Assembly: GCA_030407315.1 (NCBI GenBank)
Contig: JALQPE010000284.1
Span: 19,821-83,820, forward strand
DNA from: Asparagopsis taxiformis
Taxonomy: Eukaryota; Rhodophyta; Florideophyceae; Bonnemaisoniales; Bonnemaisoniaceae
DNA length: 64,000 nt
Direction: 5' to 3'
Part shown: in pieces, positions 43,773 through 52,868 of the stretch
Layout: each line of letters opens with the position of its first letter
Numbering within the stretch: the stretch's first letter is position 1
The notes under the pieces: model-generated
What the model saw: the letters and a program-made list of their open reading frames with translations, nothing else
Told to the model about the DNA's origin: nothing
The model's database searches: none
Made by a program: the position numbers and the translations under genes

Positions 43773-46099
43773 TTCGCGGACCCCCTTGCTTTCGACTTGG
43801 CCCTCGTCTGCACCCTGTTTTCTTCCTCGTCCGAAGCGGTATGGACAGATTCTTGGTTGGAGGGAGTCGCACCAGCACGTTGGTTATCTTGGGGGACAAT
43901 CTCAACGGCAGAATCGGGGGAACGGGCGGAGTCTTCGTCACCCTCATCACCGGAAACAGTGGCTTGTTGTTGATCGGTGGGTTTATCAACAACGGCCTGC
44001 TCTTCTTCCCCGGCGGATTGTTGTACCACAACCGGCTCTTCTTCCTCGAGGCGTGTGCTCCCCGTCGAGCGAAGTCGCTGTGAACGGCGGCGGATGCCAT
44101 GCGAAGCAGGCTCATGTTCGACATTCCGCTGCTTCTTGTGAGTGAGTCTCACATTGGCAGCAGAAGGGCGGCGTTTGCGTCGAGCCTTAGTCTTCTTCTT
44201 CAATGTCGGATTGAAAAACTCTTTCAAGTTCGTTTCCAAATCCTGTAAACGCGTGGTTCTCCGTCGCATTCGAACCTCACTGCTCCGGTCGTCCCCTCTA
44301 TACATTGCAATGGCATTGGTGAGATGCCATTGCAACTCCTTCGGCTGCTTAACCGACCCAATTGCCATCTCTGTGCTCAGAAATGACTTGCGCATAATAC
44401 TCTTTGGGCGCCCATACGCAGCGTACAGAGAATTTGCTATTGCAGTCACGCGACGGACGTATGTATAGAAGTCGTTCACGTCAAAGCGTCCATCCGGACG
44501 TCCACCATGAGCAGGGTTCAAGTACTCCGAAAGACCACGCAAGACGAAGACAAAGTTTTCTTCCAGCAACTCGCGCACTATCTTGTGGTCCAGGTGCGTT
44601 ATCCCAATCTCGTTGCGGCGCTCGGAATTGTTCAGCTCACGCAACACTTCGTCGAGAACAGGATGCTTCAGCGTTGCTATAGCCAAACGCGTCCACCGCC
44701 GGGCCGTGTTCGTTGAATTCATCATCCCCATGAACTGCGCCTCGAACAATGTTCGGATGACATCAGACTCACGCAAGTCGCCAGCGTTTTCCACGTTATT
44801 TGCAACAGCAATCGTACGGATGAACTGCTGGATGGACGACAAGATTCGAACCAGGGAGCGCTCCGTCAGTTGCGTCCCAGTCGTATGGTTCGACTCTGCA
44901 CTCTTGTGGATGATCTCATGAGGCTGAAGATCACTGTCGTCCTTGCGGCGAAGGTAGTACACATCCAGAGGCTGAGTAACCCAGCGCAAGCGGTTTGCGT
45001 CCTGTGGCAGCTTGGTTCTGTGCATACGGGTGAGGCGCGTGAAGTCATCGGCAATGCTATGCATAGCATTGAGACGATGCAGTCCGTCGATCACGGTCAC
45101 GTTCGCATTGGCATGGAATTTGCCATTCTGGAACAGACGCGTGTCGGCGGGCAGATGCGTGTTCTGCGACCTCAGCACCGTCACAGTGATACGCGAAGAG
45201 CTCACATACCCCACAGCCAACATATTGTTGCGCAGGTCCTCCACGTGGTCTTCTTTCACATCCCGAAGGGTCACGGCCTGTTCCACTAGCTGCCTCACCA
45301 ACACAGTCGCTCCTTCTCCGACGTAATCCGACGTCACAAACTTGGGCACCGTAATTTGCGTCCCCTGCTGCTCACGAATGCTTTCCGCCACCTCCGGTTC
45401 GTCGTCCACCTCGGTTACGTCCTGCGTAGTAGCTTCGGTGACGTTGGAGCGAGCAGGGTGCTTCGTGCCTCCACTGGAGGCTCTGGCAGAGCGAGCAGGG
45501 TGCTTCGTGCCTCCACTGGAGGGTCTCGCAGAGCGAGCAGGGCGCTTCGTGCCTCCCGAAACCGGAATGGAGCGTGCTGGATGCTTCGTACCCCCCGAAC
45601 CAGTGATTTCGCCTGCCGGACCGGTACTGGGCATCCGTCCCGAGCTGGCCTGGTTCGTCGCTGCGTTGAAGTTTGACGCTGCAGCAGGGGTACGAATGTC
45701 GCTAGGGCCATCCTCCGCAGCGGGGCGCATCATCCGAGTATCCCAAGGGTAAAACGCCGCGGCGTATGCTCCACCCATCGTCTCCGGCGGTCCCTCGGCG
45801 CCATCAAACATGTACGGGAACGGGAGGTCCTTGAACTTGTCCTTAGTCGCAATGTTGCGCACGACGATATAGTCCGCCTCGTCGGTTTCCGGCAGCTTGT
45901 GGTTGTGCAGCGTGCGCGGAAGGCCAACATCGCCACCAGCAGTGCTCACCGAAGCCGTCCCAATATGCACAGCCGCACCGTCCACGTCCGCAAACAAATT
46001 GACATCGACGCCGCGCTTGAGTCCGCGCGACTCCGCTGACGCGCTCACTTGATCGCCGCAAACCGTTGAAAACAAACTGCTGAAATGCGTATCCGCCAT
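43769..46099 (-). CDS. ParB/Srx-like domain protein with N-terminal cargo module
   Basis: About 776 codons from the ATG at 46099 (MADTHFSSLFSTVCG); upstream codons to 46246 lack ATG. Residues 20-120 end in EGPPETMGGAYAAAFYPWD...M, matching the C-terminal module of the methyltransferase at 12873. Next come four tandem copies of SGGTKHPARS-like units (about 165-220), basic and possibly DNA-contacting. Then a ParB/Srx-like domain follows with VIDGLHRLNAM near 336 and downstream helices matching those of the element 1 protein. A basic KKKTKARRKRRPS patch and a long acidic tail close the protein. In bacteria ParB-like domains bind parS DNA or hydrolyse nucleotides; here the role is unknown. It is directly upstream of the dioxygenase, in a 4-nt overlap. 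Confidence 0.8.
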   Translation of the reverse strand: MADTHFSSLFSTVCGDQVSASAESRGLKRGVDVNLFADVDGAAVHIGTASVSTAGGDVGLPRTLHNHKLPETDEADYIVVRNIATKDKFKDLPFPYMFDGAEGPPETMGGAYAAAFYPWDTRMMRPAAEDGPSDIRTPAAASNFNAATNQASSGRMPSTGPAGEITGSGGTKHPARSIPVSGGTKRPARSARPSSGGTKHPARSARASSGGTKHPARSNVTEATTQDVTEVDDEPEVAESIREQQGTQITVPKFVTSDYVGEGATVLVRQLVEQAVTLRDVKEDHVEDLRNNMLAVGYVSSSRITVTVLRSQNTHLPADTRLFQNGKFHANANVTVIDGLHRLNAMHSIADDFTRLTRMHRTKLPQDANRLRWVTQPLDVYYLRRKDDSDLQPHEIIHKSAESNHTTGTQLTERSLVRILSSIQQFIRTIAVANNVENAGDLRESDVIRTLFEAQFMGMMNSTNTARRWTRLAIATLKHPVLDEVLRELNNSERRNEIGITHLDHKIVRELLEENFVFVLRGLSEYLNPAHGGRPDGRFDVNDFYTYVRRVTAIANSLYAAYGRPKSIMRKSFLSTEMAIGSVKQPKELQWHLTNAIAMYRGDDRSSEVRMRRRTTRLQDLETNLKEFFNPTLKKKTKARRKRRPSAANVRLTHKKQRNVEHEPASHGIRRRSQRLRSTGSTRLEEEEPVVVQQSAGEEEQAVVDKPTDQQQATVSGDEGDEDSARSPDSAVEIVPQDNQRAGATPSNQESVHTASDEEENRVQTRAKSKARGSAK

Positions 46100-46445
46100 G
46101 GTTGTTGAGTTGGAAAGGAAAAGAGATGGTTGACGTTGACGTATTGGAGTGATGTGGATGGTATGTTTCACGTTGTTGAAGAATGGTCGTGAACGCCAAT
46201 CGCTGGAAATAATAACACAATACAACCGAAATTTTGTTAGGTACACACCTATCGTGACCGCTGGAATGCAAGACAGGCAATCGAGATGTGAGTGTCCGTT
46301 CGGAACGGGCCCGAGTCGGGCTCTCGAAACCTGACGAGGTGGCGTGAAGCAGGCAGTGTCCTTGATGTGTAATGTGTTAAAATTACAGCTGTCAAGCTAG
46401 GCGGCTTTTGGGGCGGCTGCGAGCACCCCTTTATCCGGGGAACAC

Positions 46446-46615
46446 CCTGATTTGAGTTAAAATTTGGGCTATTCTCAAAAACATGCACATGTGAACATGT
46501 TTTTGAGATGGGGGTGTGCCGTACGGCACAATCGACCGCCCAAATCAAGGTTTTTTACAATATTTTTGCTGCCCGAAATTCTACAATTTCTGGGCTGGCC
46601 AGTAATGCATTAGCT
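46446..46615 (+). repeat. Repeat R, copy 3
   Basis: Same landmarks as copy 2, truncated on the right after GGGCTGGCCAGTAATGCAT. With copy 2 it brackets the dioxygenase/ParB gene pair in direct orientation. Confidence 0.85.
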
Positions 46616-47140
46616 ATCTGCTCTAAACCGATTCTAACAAGCAGAAAGAATCCTCTCCTTCATGACGATGCTCTCGAATTGAGTGCAATGCAACGGACTC
46701 CCTCCAAGAGAACGACAAAGCATCGTCTTTTCCAAGGCATTTCCGTACGAAAAATAATCGAAAAACATATTTGACTTTAACCTAACAGCTATCGCGAGCA
46801 CCGTACTCAGCTATATTTCCTCTGTAATTTCCTTCCTCCAACCAATCAATAGCCGCTTGGTCACAGGCTTAAAAGCCTTCCACTATCTGTCCTATCCATC
46901 GAAGACCCTCGGAGGGTTCGATCCAGGCCTTGATCACCCATGATGGGTGTGCAACCCGAGAAAATGAAAATGGAACATATTGCGACAGGGACGAGATATC
47001 ATTCAATGAAAGAGAAGTTCTCTTTCGTTTACTTTTTTCTAACAAGATTCTAAACGTCTACAAACCCTATGTCGTCCGTCCGTTTTCATCCCGGAGAGAT
47101 GTGGATGTGAGGTAAGACGCAGTGGTGATGTTGTGTTGAT
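46616..47140. other. Gap without recognised gene
   Basis: No ORF with support and no repeat recognised. Confidence 0.4.
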
Positions 47141-47150
47141 TCCCACAGAC

Positions 47151-47390
47151 GGAGGTGGAGGAGGTGGCTACGGAGGAAGCCTGGAGAACTTGTCCGGTAC
47201 TGACATCTCACATGTTGCCATTAACGGAGGTGGTGGAGGAGGCTATGGTGCAAGCCTGGAGAACATGTGACTCACATCTCGCAGATGTCAGTACCCATGG
47301 ATGAGAAGAAAAGCATGTTGAGGTGCGGTTCGGATATTCGATCCATTAACGGAGGTGGTGGAGGAGGCTATGGTGGAAGCCTGGAGAAGA
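47151..47390 (+). repeat. Gly-rich-coding short repeat, three copies
   Basis: GGAGG(T)GGTGGAGGAGGCTA-type units followed by GG(A/C)AAGCCTGGAGAA begin near 47151, 47226 and 47349. They could encode a GGGGGGYGGSLE motif, but no long frame spans all three copies. TGACATCTCACATG and an inverted relative lie between them. Confidence 0.6.
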
Positions 47391-47685
47391 ATAGAGTAGT
47401 CCTATACCCATGGATCACAAGAAGACGTTGTTGGGCTCCTTTTCGAAGCCCATTCGTCTCTTGAATAAATTTAGCACCCAAATCATATACGATTGCCGAG
47501 TTGACACCCCGTATGTCTCGTTGGTAGAAATAGCAGGGGTTCCACCACTCAGCTGGCGGGAAGTAGTTACTGATTATATGAGATATGGCTTAGCTCCCGC
47601 CAAAACCGATAGCTCTGGGCTCAGGTTCTCCAAATGTGGTTATACGAATGTGTTCTGACAATGCTAGAAGACGAATATCTGCATC

Positions 47686-47885
47686 CTGATTTGAATTAAA
47701 ATTTGGGCTATTCTCAAAAACATGCACATGTGAACATGTTTTTGAGATGGGGGTGTGCCGTACGGCACAATCGACCGCCCAAATCGATGTTTTTTTGCAA
47801 TATTTTTTCTGCCCGAAATTGTAGAATTTCTGGTCTGGCCAGCAATGCATCTGAGCTGGACATCCCCATGTCCAGTGGCCGTCCG
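47686..47885 (+). repeat. Repeat R, copy 4
   Basis: A full copy with hairpin and GTGCCGTACGGCAC palindrome. Its right end differs (GACATCCCCATGTCC). Lies 330 bp before the methyltransferase-SET gene. Confidence 0.85.
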
Positions 47886-48215
47886 GATGTCGCTCACCTG
47901 GTAAGCGTGATGCACCTGTGACAACCTATGTGACTGCAGTCACAGCCGCCATGGCGGCCGTGCAGTACAACACTCAAAGACAGGGAATCACAATCTTTTT
48001 AAAATTTTTCTCTACCACGTATCCGTCACAACTTATTACCTACACCGGTTACGGGTTTCAAGACCTTTCCAGTGCTGTGTACCCGTATACTCTGTTCCGT
48101 TCGATATCAACCAGTGTTCCTCACGAAAGAGTGCAAACGTCACGAGATACGTCGTCAAATTTGACTGTCTCGCCGAGCGGTCGCCATCCTGTACCGAATT
48201 TCCACTCATTCCATT

Positions 48216-51200
48216 ATGACGAATAAGCGCAGGCGCAACAGCAATCCGATCGTTGACGACGCAACCGTGCCAATTCTGCGCGAACCCGCTAGCCCTTGGG
48301 AGGATTCTAGTGACATGGGTACACGTCGAAACGTAGGTCGCGCCGCCCGCGAAACTACTCTCGCTGGCAAAGACTTCCTCCGCCTCTTGCTGGATTTATT
48401 CGCCCACTCAAGTTTCGCAGACTTGACGGACAAGCCGGGAGGTTTCACATACGCGGACCTTGGCGCTTGGGTTGCGCAGGGCACGGAAGAACAATTTCTG
48501 GCGCTGCAAGGTCGACTCAGCATGGCCTTCAGCGGTCGTTCGAAGAATGCTGGAGTCGAGGCGGATGTTGCCGAAATCGTCATGGCAGAGATGAACGTTG
48601 AGCGAGCCAAGCAGATTGTTCGTCTGGCATTACCGATTGCCGAGTTTTCAAGACAGGATGAGCGTATCGGGCAATGGGTTGAGCACTGCATCCTTTCTGG
48701 GATCGTGCCGCAGACCTTCCTTATTGGATGTAACATGCTTCCTTCGCCACTACAGGCGCCGCAGCGCGGGGAACCAAGCGCCTTCGTTCTTGCTCCACCG
48801 GAAACGTTCGAGGTATTGATGTATTTCCAAGCGTTGTCTATCATCCGAAATCACAACAAGAACCTGCCGCGTCGCCGAATAGGCGACGCGGCCGAAGAGG
48901 GGAACGAAGCCGCACGCGTCCCAGCCCATCGGAAAAGCACTAATCGAGCTTGTTACGTGGTTCAAGTTTTATACCATGCTTGGACCGATGTGGCCTTCGC
49001 CGCAAAGTTTTCCAGCTTCGAAGAGTTGATGGCGCCGTACATCATTTTCGACAGCAGTGAGCATTGGTTTGACGTGCTCGATGAAGGTCTATTCGCACCG
49101 ATGGAGCAGAAGCTAGATCTCTACCACGACAAAGCTCCCCTATCTCATCCTGATGGATATGGTGGAAAAGTAGAGACAAGAACCAGTGCGCAGCACAGTG
49201 CATTTAGGGACCTTGTGAGGAAGTTCTTCGACCGGTTGCAGTTTCTTATCGTCAACCCGGACCTGTACACCTGGCCGGAGTCCGACCGCTGGGGGGCGCT
49301 GGAAATATACTTGTCAAGCGGAAATCCGGACAAGCTGCCAGCGTACTTTGACACCCTCGACGAAGACGTTATGGCTGTCCTCCGCCCGGCACCACAAGCC
49401 GCGGACGCAGAAAAGGTCCCCAAGCCGGTTGATGACACTCCCACTCGTCGCAACACAGGAGGGAGAGGTTTGGTTCCGTCGACAAGACACACAACCAGGC
49501 TTCAACTTGGACCTGGGAGGACCAGTCTTACTGCCCAAGGGCCGTCTCCCCCGTCACCGTCACCCCATGCGACAGAAGAGCAGGAAAGTGAAGGGCAGGC
49601 TCTCGCAAAGGACTTTCTTTCGAAAATGAGTCAGTATTGCCGGGTGTACGACGTCCCTTTCGAAGATTTGGTCAGTGCCGACGAGAGCCGAGAACACGTG
49701 CCCATCACGGGCAACGTTCAGCTCATTCTGACTGATCCGCCCTACAATGTTCGTCGTAAGAGGAACGATTCCAACTCTTCGTACGACAGGCTAACTGCAG
49801 AAGATATGCAGGCTAGCATCGAAGTGTTTGACGAGCTGTTGCGCCCCGGTGGCCACGGCATCGTGTTCTGCTCCGTTTTGCAGTTCTACGAATGGTTCCA
49901 TTACTTGGAAACGTACAAAGGACCGCAGTCAGAAGGCCCAACCGATGCTGCTGCCAGTGATGACGGGTCGGATGAAGAAGAGGTTACGTCCATGAATTCG
50001 GACTCCGAAGCATCGCAGCACAGTGGCGAAGAAAGTGCGGATGAGGAGGAGGAGGAGGAGGAGGACGTCGTTCGGAATTCAGTTTTCTTCGTTGACGAGG
50101 TACCTCTGTTGTTTGTCCGACTACCTGGGCACCTCTATCAAATGCCGGGGCGGAAGAGGTACCAACGCATGAACATGGCAGAGGTCGCTATCCACTTCTG
50201 GAAGCGAGGTGTTCCGTTCAAGACTGGAAGCGAGATGGTGGCCTATAGGAACCACGGATACATGGACGGCACGTACCCGGCGTGGTGCAACGTCACCATC
50301 AATATGCCCGCCATCGATTCGAATGAGATGGTGTGGCGAACAAGGAGCACAACCGGTGCTACGGTCAGAGTTCGTGCAGAGCAGAAGAGCGTCGCTCTCA
50401 TGATGGAGTTGATCAGCCAGCATTCACAGCCTGGTGATATTGTTGTCGATCCATTCTCTGGCACTTTCGCAACGGGAAAAGCAGCTATGAGCTTGCCTGA
50501 GCACCGTGTTTTCGTCGGCAGTGACATGGACAAATTGTGTGTGGCACGATCGCTTCCAAAGCTGTGTGCAGTCATGTCACGTGTAATTCTTTCAAACAAC
50601 ACTGACATGAGGGTCACGACAGAAGCGAAACAGAGTGCTGAGAAGTTCTTGGCGTCCCCCTCTGTCACGATGCGTACGCAGAGGGAACGCAGGATCATCG
50701 AACCCCCACCTGGCCTTCCCCTGTACCAGAGGTTCCCGAAATATATTCGGCAGTACCTCTGGCAGCTGTGCCCAGAGTCGATTGCGTCGCACGAGCACAT
50801 GGAAAAACCGGTACATTATTGGCCACCTTCCCTGCGCCGCTGGTTGCAAACTGAAAACCCTCGCGTGATGCGGGCACACGATTGTGTTGCGAAAAAATTG
50901 AGCGTTCGACCATCGCTGATTAAGCATCCAAATGCAGGAAGAGGGCTCTTCGCTGAACAGACATTTAATGTTGGCGACGAAGTATGTGCATACTACGGAA
51001 CTGTTGTGTACTCTGATATGAGCAAGGAGTCGATGAGGTTCGCGTACGGAGAGGGTCACATGGCGATAACGAAGGAAACATTCTTGATGTATGCCATCAA
51101 GCTGTATGCAACAGCGGAGGACGACGAAAACATCGAGCATCCAATTTGGATTGTTCCGGCTCCGTTCTGTTCGGCGCAGTTCATCAACGACCCGCGGTAT

Positions 51201-51410
51201 TTGCGAGGTGAGGACACTCCGGCGGAAGACACCAGGCGGATGGCCAACGTCGAGTTTGTCGAGAACTACAGCAGCGGTTCGACGGGGAAGAAGCTCAAGG
51301 CGAAGGACCTAGAAAATCCGAAGATCATTGTAGTACGTGCAATCCGCGATATCCGTCCGGGGCAGGAGCTCTACGTTCATTATGGGACAGCGTTTAGAGC
51401 ATGGAATTAG
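48216..51410 (+). CDS. DPPY DNA methyltransferase fused to a SET domain
   Basis: 1064 codons, no interruption, ATG start. Residues 1-370 are a helical region with no recognised domain. Motif IV DPPY is at residue 507 (LILTDPPYNVRRKR) and motif I at 745 (VDPFSGTFATGKA), the beta-class order of N6-adenine/N4-cytosine methyltransferases. An acidic insert (Glu run near 605-615) separates them. Residues about 905-1060 form a SET domain: HPNAGRGLFAEQTF, then FINDPR with NVEFVE (the NH..C-type cofactor motif in variant form), and AIRDIRPGQELYVHYG. SET domains methylate protein lysines, usually histones. One protein would thus write both DNA and protein marks. Both catalytic motifs look intact. Bracketed by repeat R copies 4 and 5. 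Confidence 0.88.
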   Translation: MTNKRRRNSNPIVDDATVPILREPASPWEDSSDMGTRRNVGRAARETTLAGKDFLRLLLDLFAHSSFADLTDKPGGFTYADLGAWVAQGTEEQFLALQGRLSMAFSGRSKNAGVEADVAEIVMAEMNVERAKQIVRLALPIAEFSRQDERIGQWVEHCILSGIVPQTFLIGCNMLPSPLQAPQRGEPSAFVLAPPETFEVLMYFQALSIIRNHNKNLPRRRIGDAAEEGNEAARVPAHRKSTNRACYVVQVLYHAWTDVAFAAKFSSFEELMAPYIIFDSSEHWFDVLDEGLFAPMEQKLDLYHDKAPLSHPDGYGGKVETRTSAQHSAFRDLVRKFFDRLQFLIVNPDLYTWPESDRWGALEIYLSSGNPDKLPAYFDTLDEDVMAVLRPAPQAADAEKVPKPVDDTPTRRNTGGRGLVPSTRHTTRLQLGPGRTSLTAQGPSPPSPSPHATEEQESEGQALAKDFLSKMSQYCRVYDVPFEDLVSADESREHVPITGNVQLILTDPPYNVRRKRNDSNSSYDRLTAEDMQASIEVFDELLRPGGHGIVFCSVLQFYEWFHYLETYKGPQSEGPTDAAASDDGSDEEEVTSMNSDSEASQHSGEESADEEEEEEEDVVRNSVFFVDEVPLLFVRLPGHLYQMPGRKRYQRMNMAEVAIHFWKRGVPFKTGSEMVAYRNHGYMDGTYPAWCNVTINMPAIDSNEMVWRTRSTTGATVRVRAEQKSVALMMELISQHSQPGDIVVDPFSGTFATGKAAMSLPEHRVFVGSDMDKLCVARSLPKLCAVMSRVILSNNTDMRVTTEAKQSAEKFLASPSVTMRTQRERRIIEPPPGLPLYQRFPKYIRQYLWQLCPESIASHEHMEKPVHYWPPSLRRWLQTENPRVMRAHDCVAKKLSVRPSLIKHPNAGRGLFAEQTFNVGDEVCAYYGTVVYSDMSKESMRFAYGEGHMAITKETFLMYAIKLYATAEDDENIEHPIWIVPAPFCSAQFINDPRYLRGEDTPAEDTRRMANVEFVENYSSGSTGKKLKAKDLENPKIIVVRAIRDIRPGQELYVHYGTAFRAWN

Positions 51411-51635
51411 GGTCACGAAAGATGTTTTCATTTCGACTACAAATAAAGCTACGTTCCAGAGTTGAAGTATATCATATAATGCAGCATGTCCAGCCACCAT
51501 TAGTCCAGGGTGAAACCTATTGAGCAGTACTCGCCTGTCAAAAACCAATCGTTCACACTCTAGGTGCACTTCGTCCGAGCAGTGAACCTGACTGCTTGGA
51601 TGCTGTTATGCGTGCAGATGCAAAATACACGACCA
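51411..51635. other. 3' flank of methyltransferase-SET gene
   Basis: Short non-coding spacer; an AATAAA hexamer near 51442 may serve polyadenylation. Confidence 0.35.
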
Positions 51636-51840
51636 AGTTGAAATGGACGCCCGGTGGATGTCCAGCTCAGTTGCATTGCTGTCCAGCCCAGAAATTCTAC
51701 AATTCAGGGCAGAAAAAAATATTGCAAAAAACATCGATTTCAGCGGGTCGATTGTGCCGTACGGCACACCCCCATCTCAAAAACATGTTCACATGTGCAT
51801 GTTTTTGAGAATAGCCCAAATTTTAATTCAAATCAGGACG
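51636..51840 (-). repeat. Repeat R, copy 5 (inverted)
   Basis: Reverse complement of copies 2-4, with the same hairpin and palindrome. Forms an inverted pair with copy 4 around the methyltransferase-SET gene. Confidence 0.85.
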
Positions 51841-52070
51841 TCTTCCGGACATAGGGGTGCTCGCGGCCTAGCTCGACAGCTGTAATTGTACCTCATTAAA
51901 TACTGTTGATGACTGCCTACCGTATACAATCTGGGCTGTTGGCGTATTCTCCGGTACTTGACCTGACCTGAACGTTCATCGCAGACCGTTGTGGTTACCG
52001 ACACTATACAGCAATCTTTTTTGTATCTCGTGCAACTCAATCGTTCCATCGCTTCCGGGAAAGCTTCATT

Positions 52071-52868
52071 ATGCCGCCGCGTATTGCGAAGAAAGCTCCA
52101 AAGCCTCCGGGCCTCCAGAAAACCCGGTCAGCAGCTGCTGTATCGAGTGCCCGACAATCCCGTGCGAAGAAGCGGTCTGGGCCTACCGGCAGCATTGAAC
52201 CGCGGTCCGGTAGTCGCAAGACGGACCGGCGCAGAACTGGGGATCCGCAGCGAGAAAGTGAGGAAGGAGGAACGGCGCGGAGAGAGATGGGGCTTGACCG
52301 AGGCAAGCGTGCTCGCAGGGACAGTGAACATCATGATGATGACATGATAGTGGCTCAAAACATGTTGGAATTGCGGCAGAGTGCTATGGCAAAGGTAGTT
52401 CCTCCCGGGTTGGCAGATGCGGAGGTGCTGCAGACGGAGTCCCAGCCGGGGGTTCGCGAGACACTGGAGGCTGTGACCCCCACTGCGCCAACTATGCCGA
52501 GTACATCAGCCCCAGCAGGTAATGCAGTCAGGGACCCGAGGATAGCGGCAAGGGATGTTGTTTCTGAGCAACGTTCACAGGATGCCAACTATCATCGGCG
52601 GTCAGGTGGTACTGAGGGGAGAGAGCAGCCGGAGTGCGGGCCTCGTCACAACAGACTGTCATTGGTGCCAAATATGCGCGTAACGCCCCCGCGACGTCAG
52701 GCTATTGCCGATGGAGGACATCATATTCCCGATAGCGTGCGAGATGGGGGGACGGTGAGGGCAGAGAGGTTGCATCCGCCGGAATCCATCGATTTAATGG
52801 CGAGTCGCATCAATGCGCAGAAGAAGAAGATCGCGGAGCTGGAAAAAAAGTGTTTAGCCAGGACATAG
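52071..52868 (+). CDS. Coiled-coil protein, N-terminal frame
   Basis: 265 codons from ATG. A basic, Pro/Arg-rich N-terminus (MPPRIAKKAPKPPGLQ) with several Lys/Arg clusters is followed by low-complexity sequence, and it ends in the start of a coiled coil (INAQKKKIAELEKK). At 52844-52850 the zero frame reads A-AAA-AAG, after which a -1 shift leads straight into the 52850-54355 frame and continues the heptads (VFSQDIANKALTTEIVALEA). I take the two frames as one gene expressed by -1 frameshifting, or a gene with one indel. Without a shift the product ends 6 codons later in CLART. Function unknown; the basic, coiled-coil layout suggests a nuclear or structural partner. Confidence 0.6.
   Translation: MPPRIAKKAPKPPGLQKTRSAAAVSSARQSRAKKRSGPTGSIEPRSGSRKTDRRRTGDPQRESEEGGTARREMGLDRGKRARRDSEHHDDDMIVAQNMLELRQSAMAKVVPPGLADAEVLQTESQPGVRETLEAVTPTAPTMPSTSAPAGNAVRDPRIAARDVVSEQRSQDANYHRRSGGTEGREQPECGPRHNRLSLVPNMRVTPPRRQAIADGGHHIPDSVRDGGTVRAERLHPPESIDLMASRINAQKKKIAELEKKCLART

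Noticed and set aside
47267..47464. Gly-rich small protein gene
   Set aside because: The repeat units lie in more than one frame and no single frame covers them.
12873..51410. Bacterial or phage contamination (DPPY methyltransferases, ParB domains)
   Set aside because: The genes are embedded in elements with eukaryotic transposase-like genes, a SET domain and TSDs inside a Helitron.
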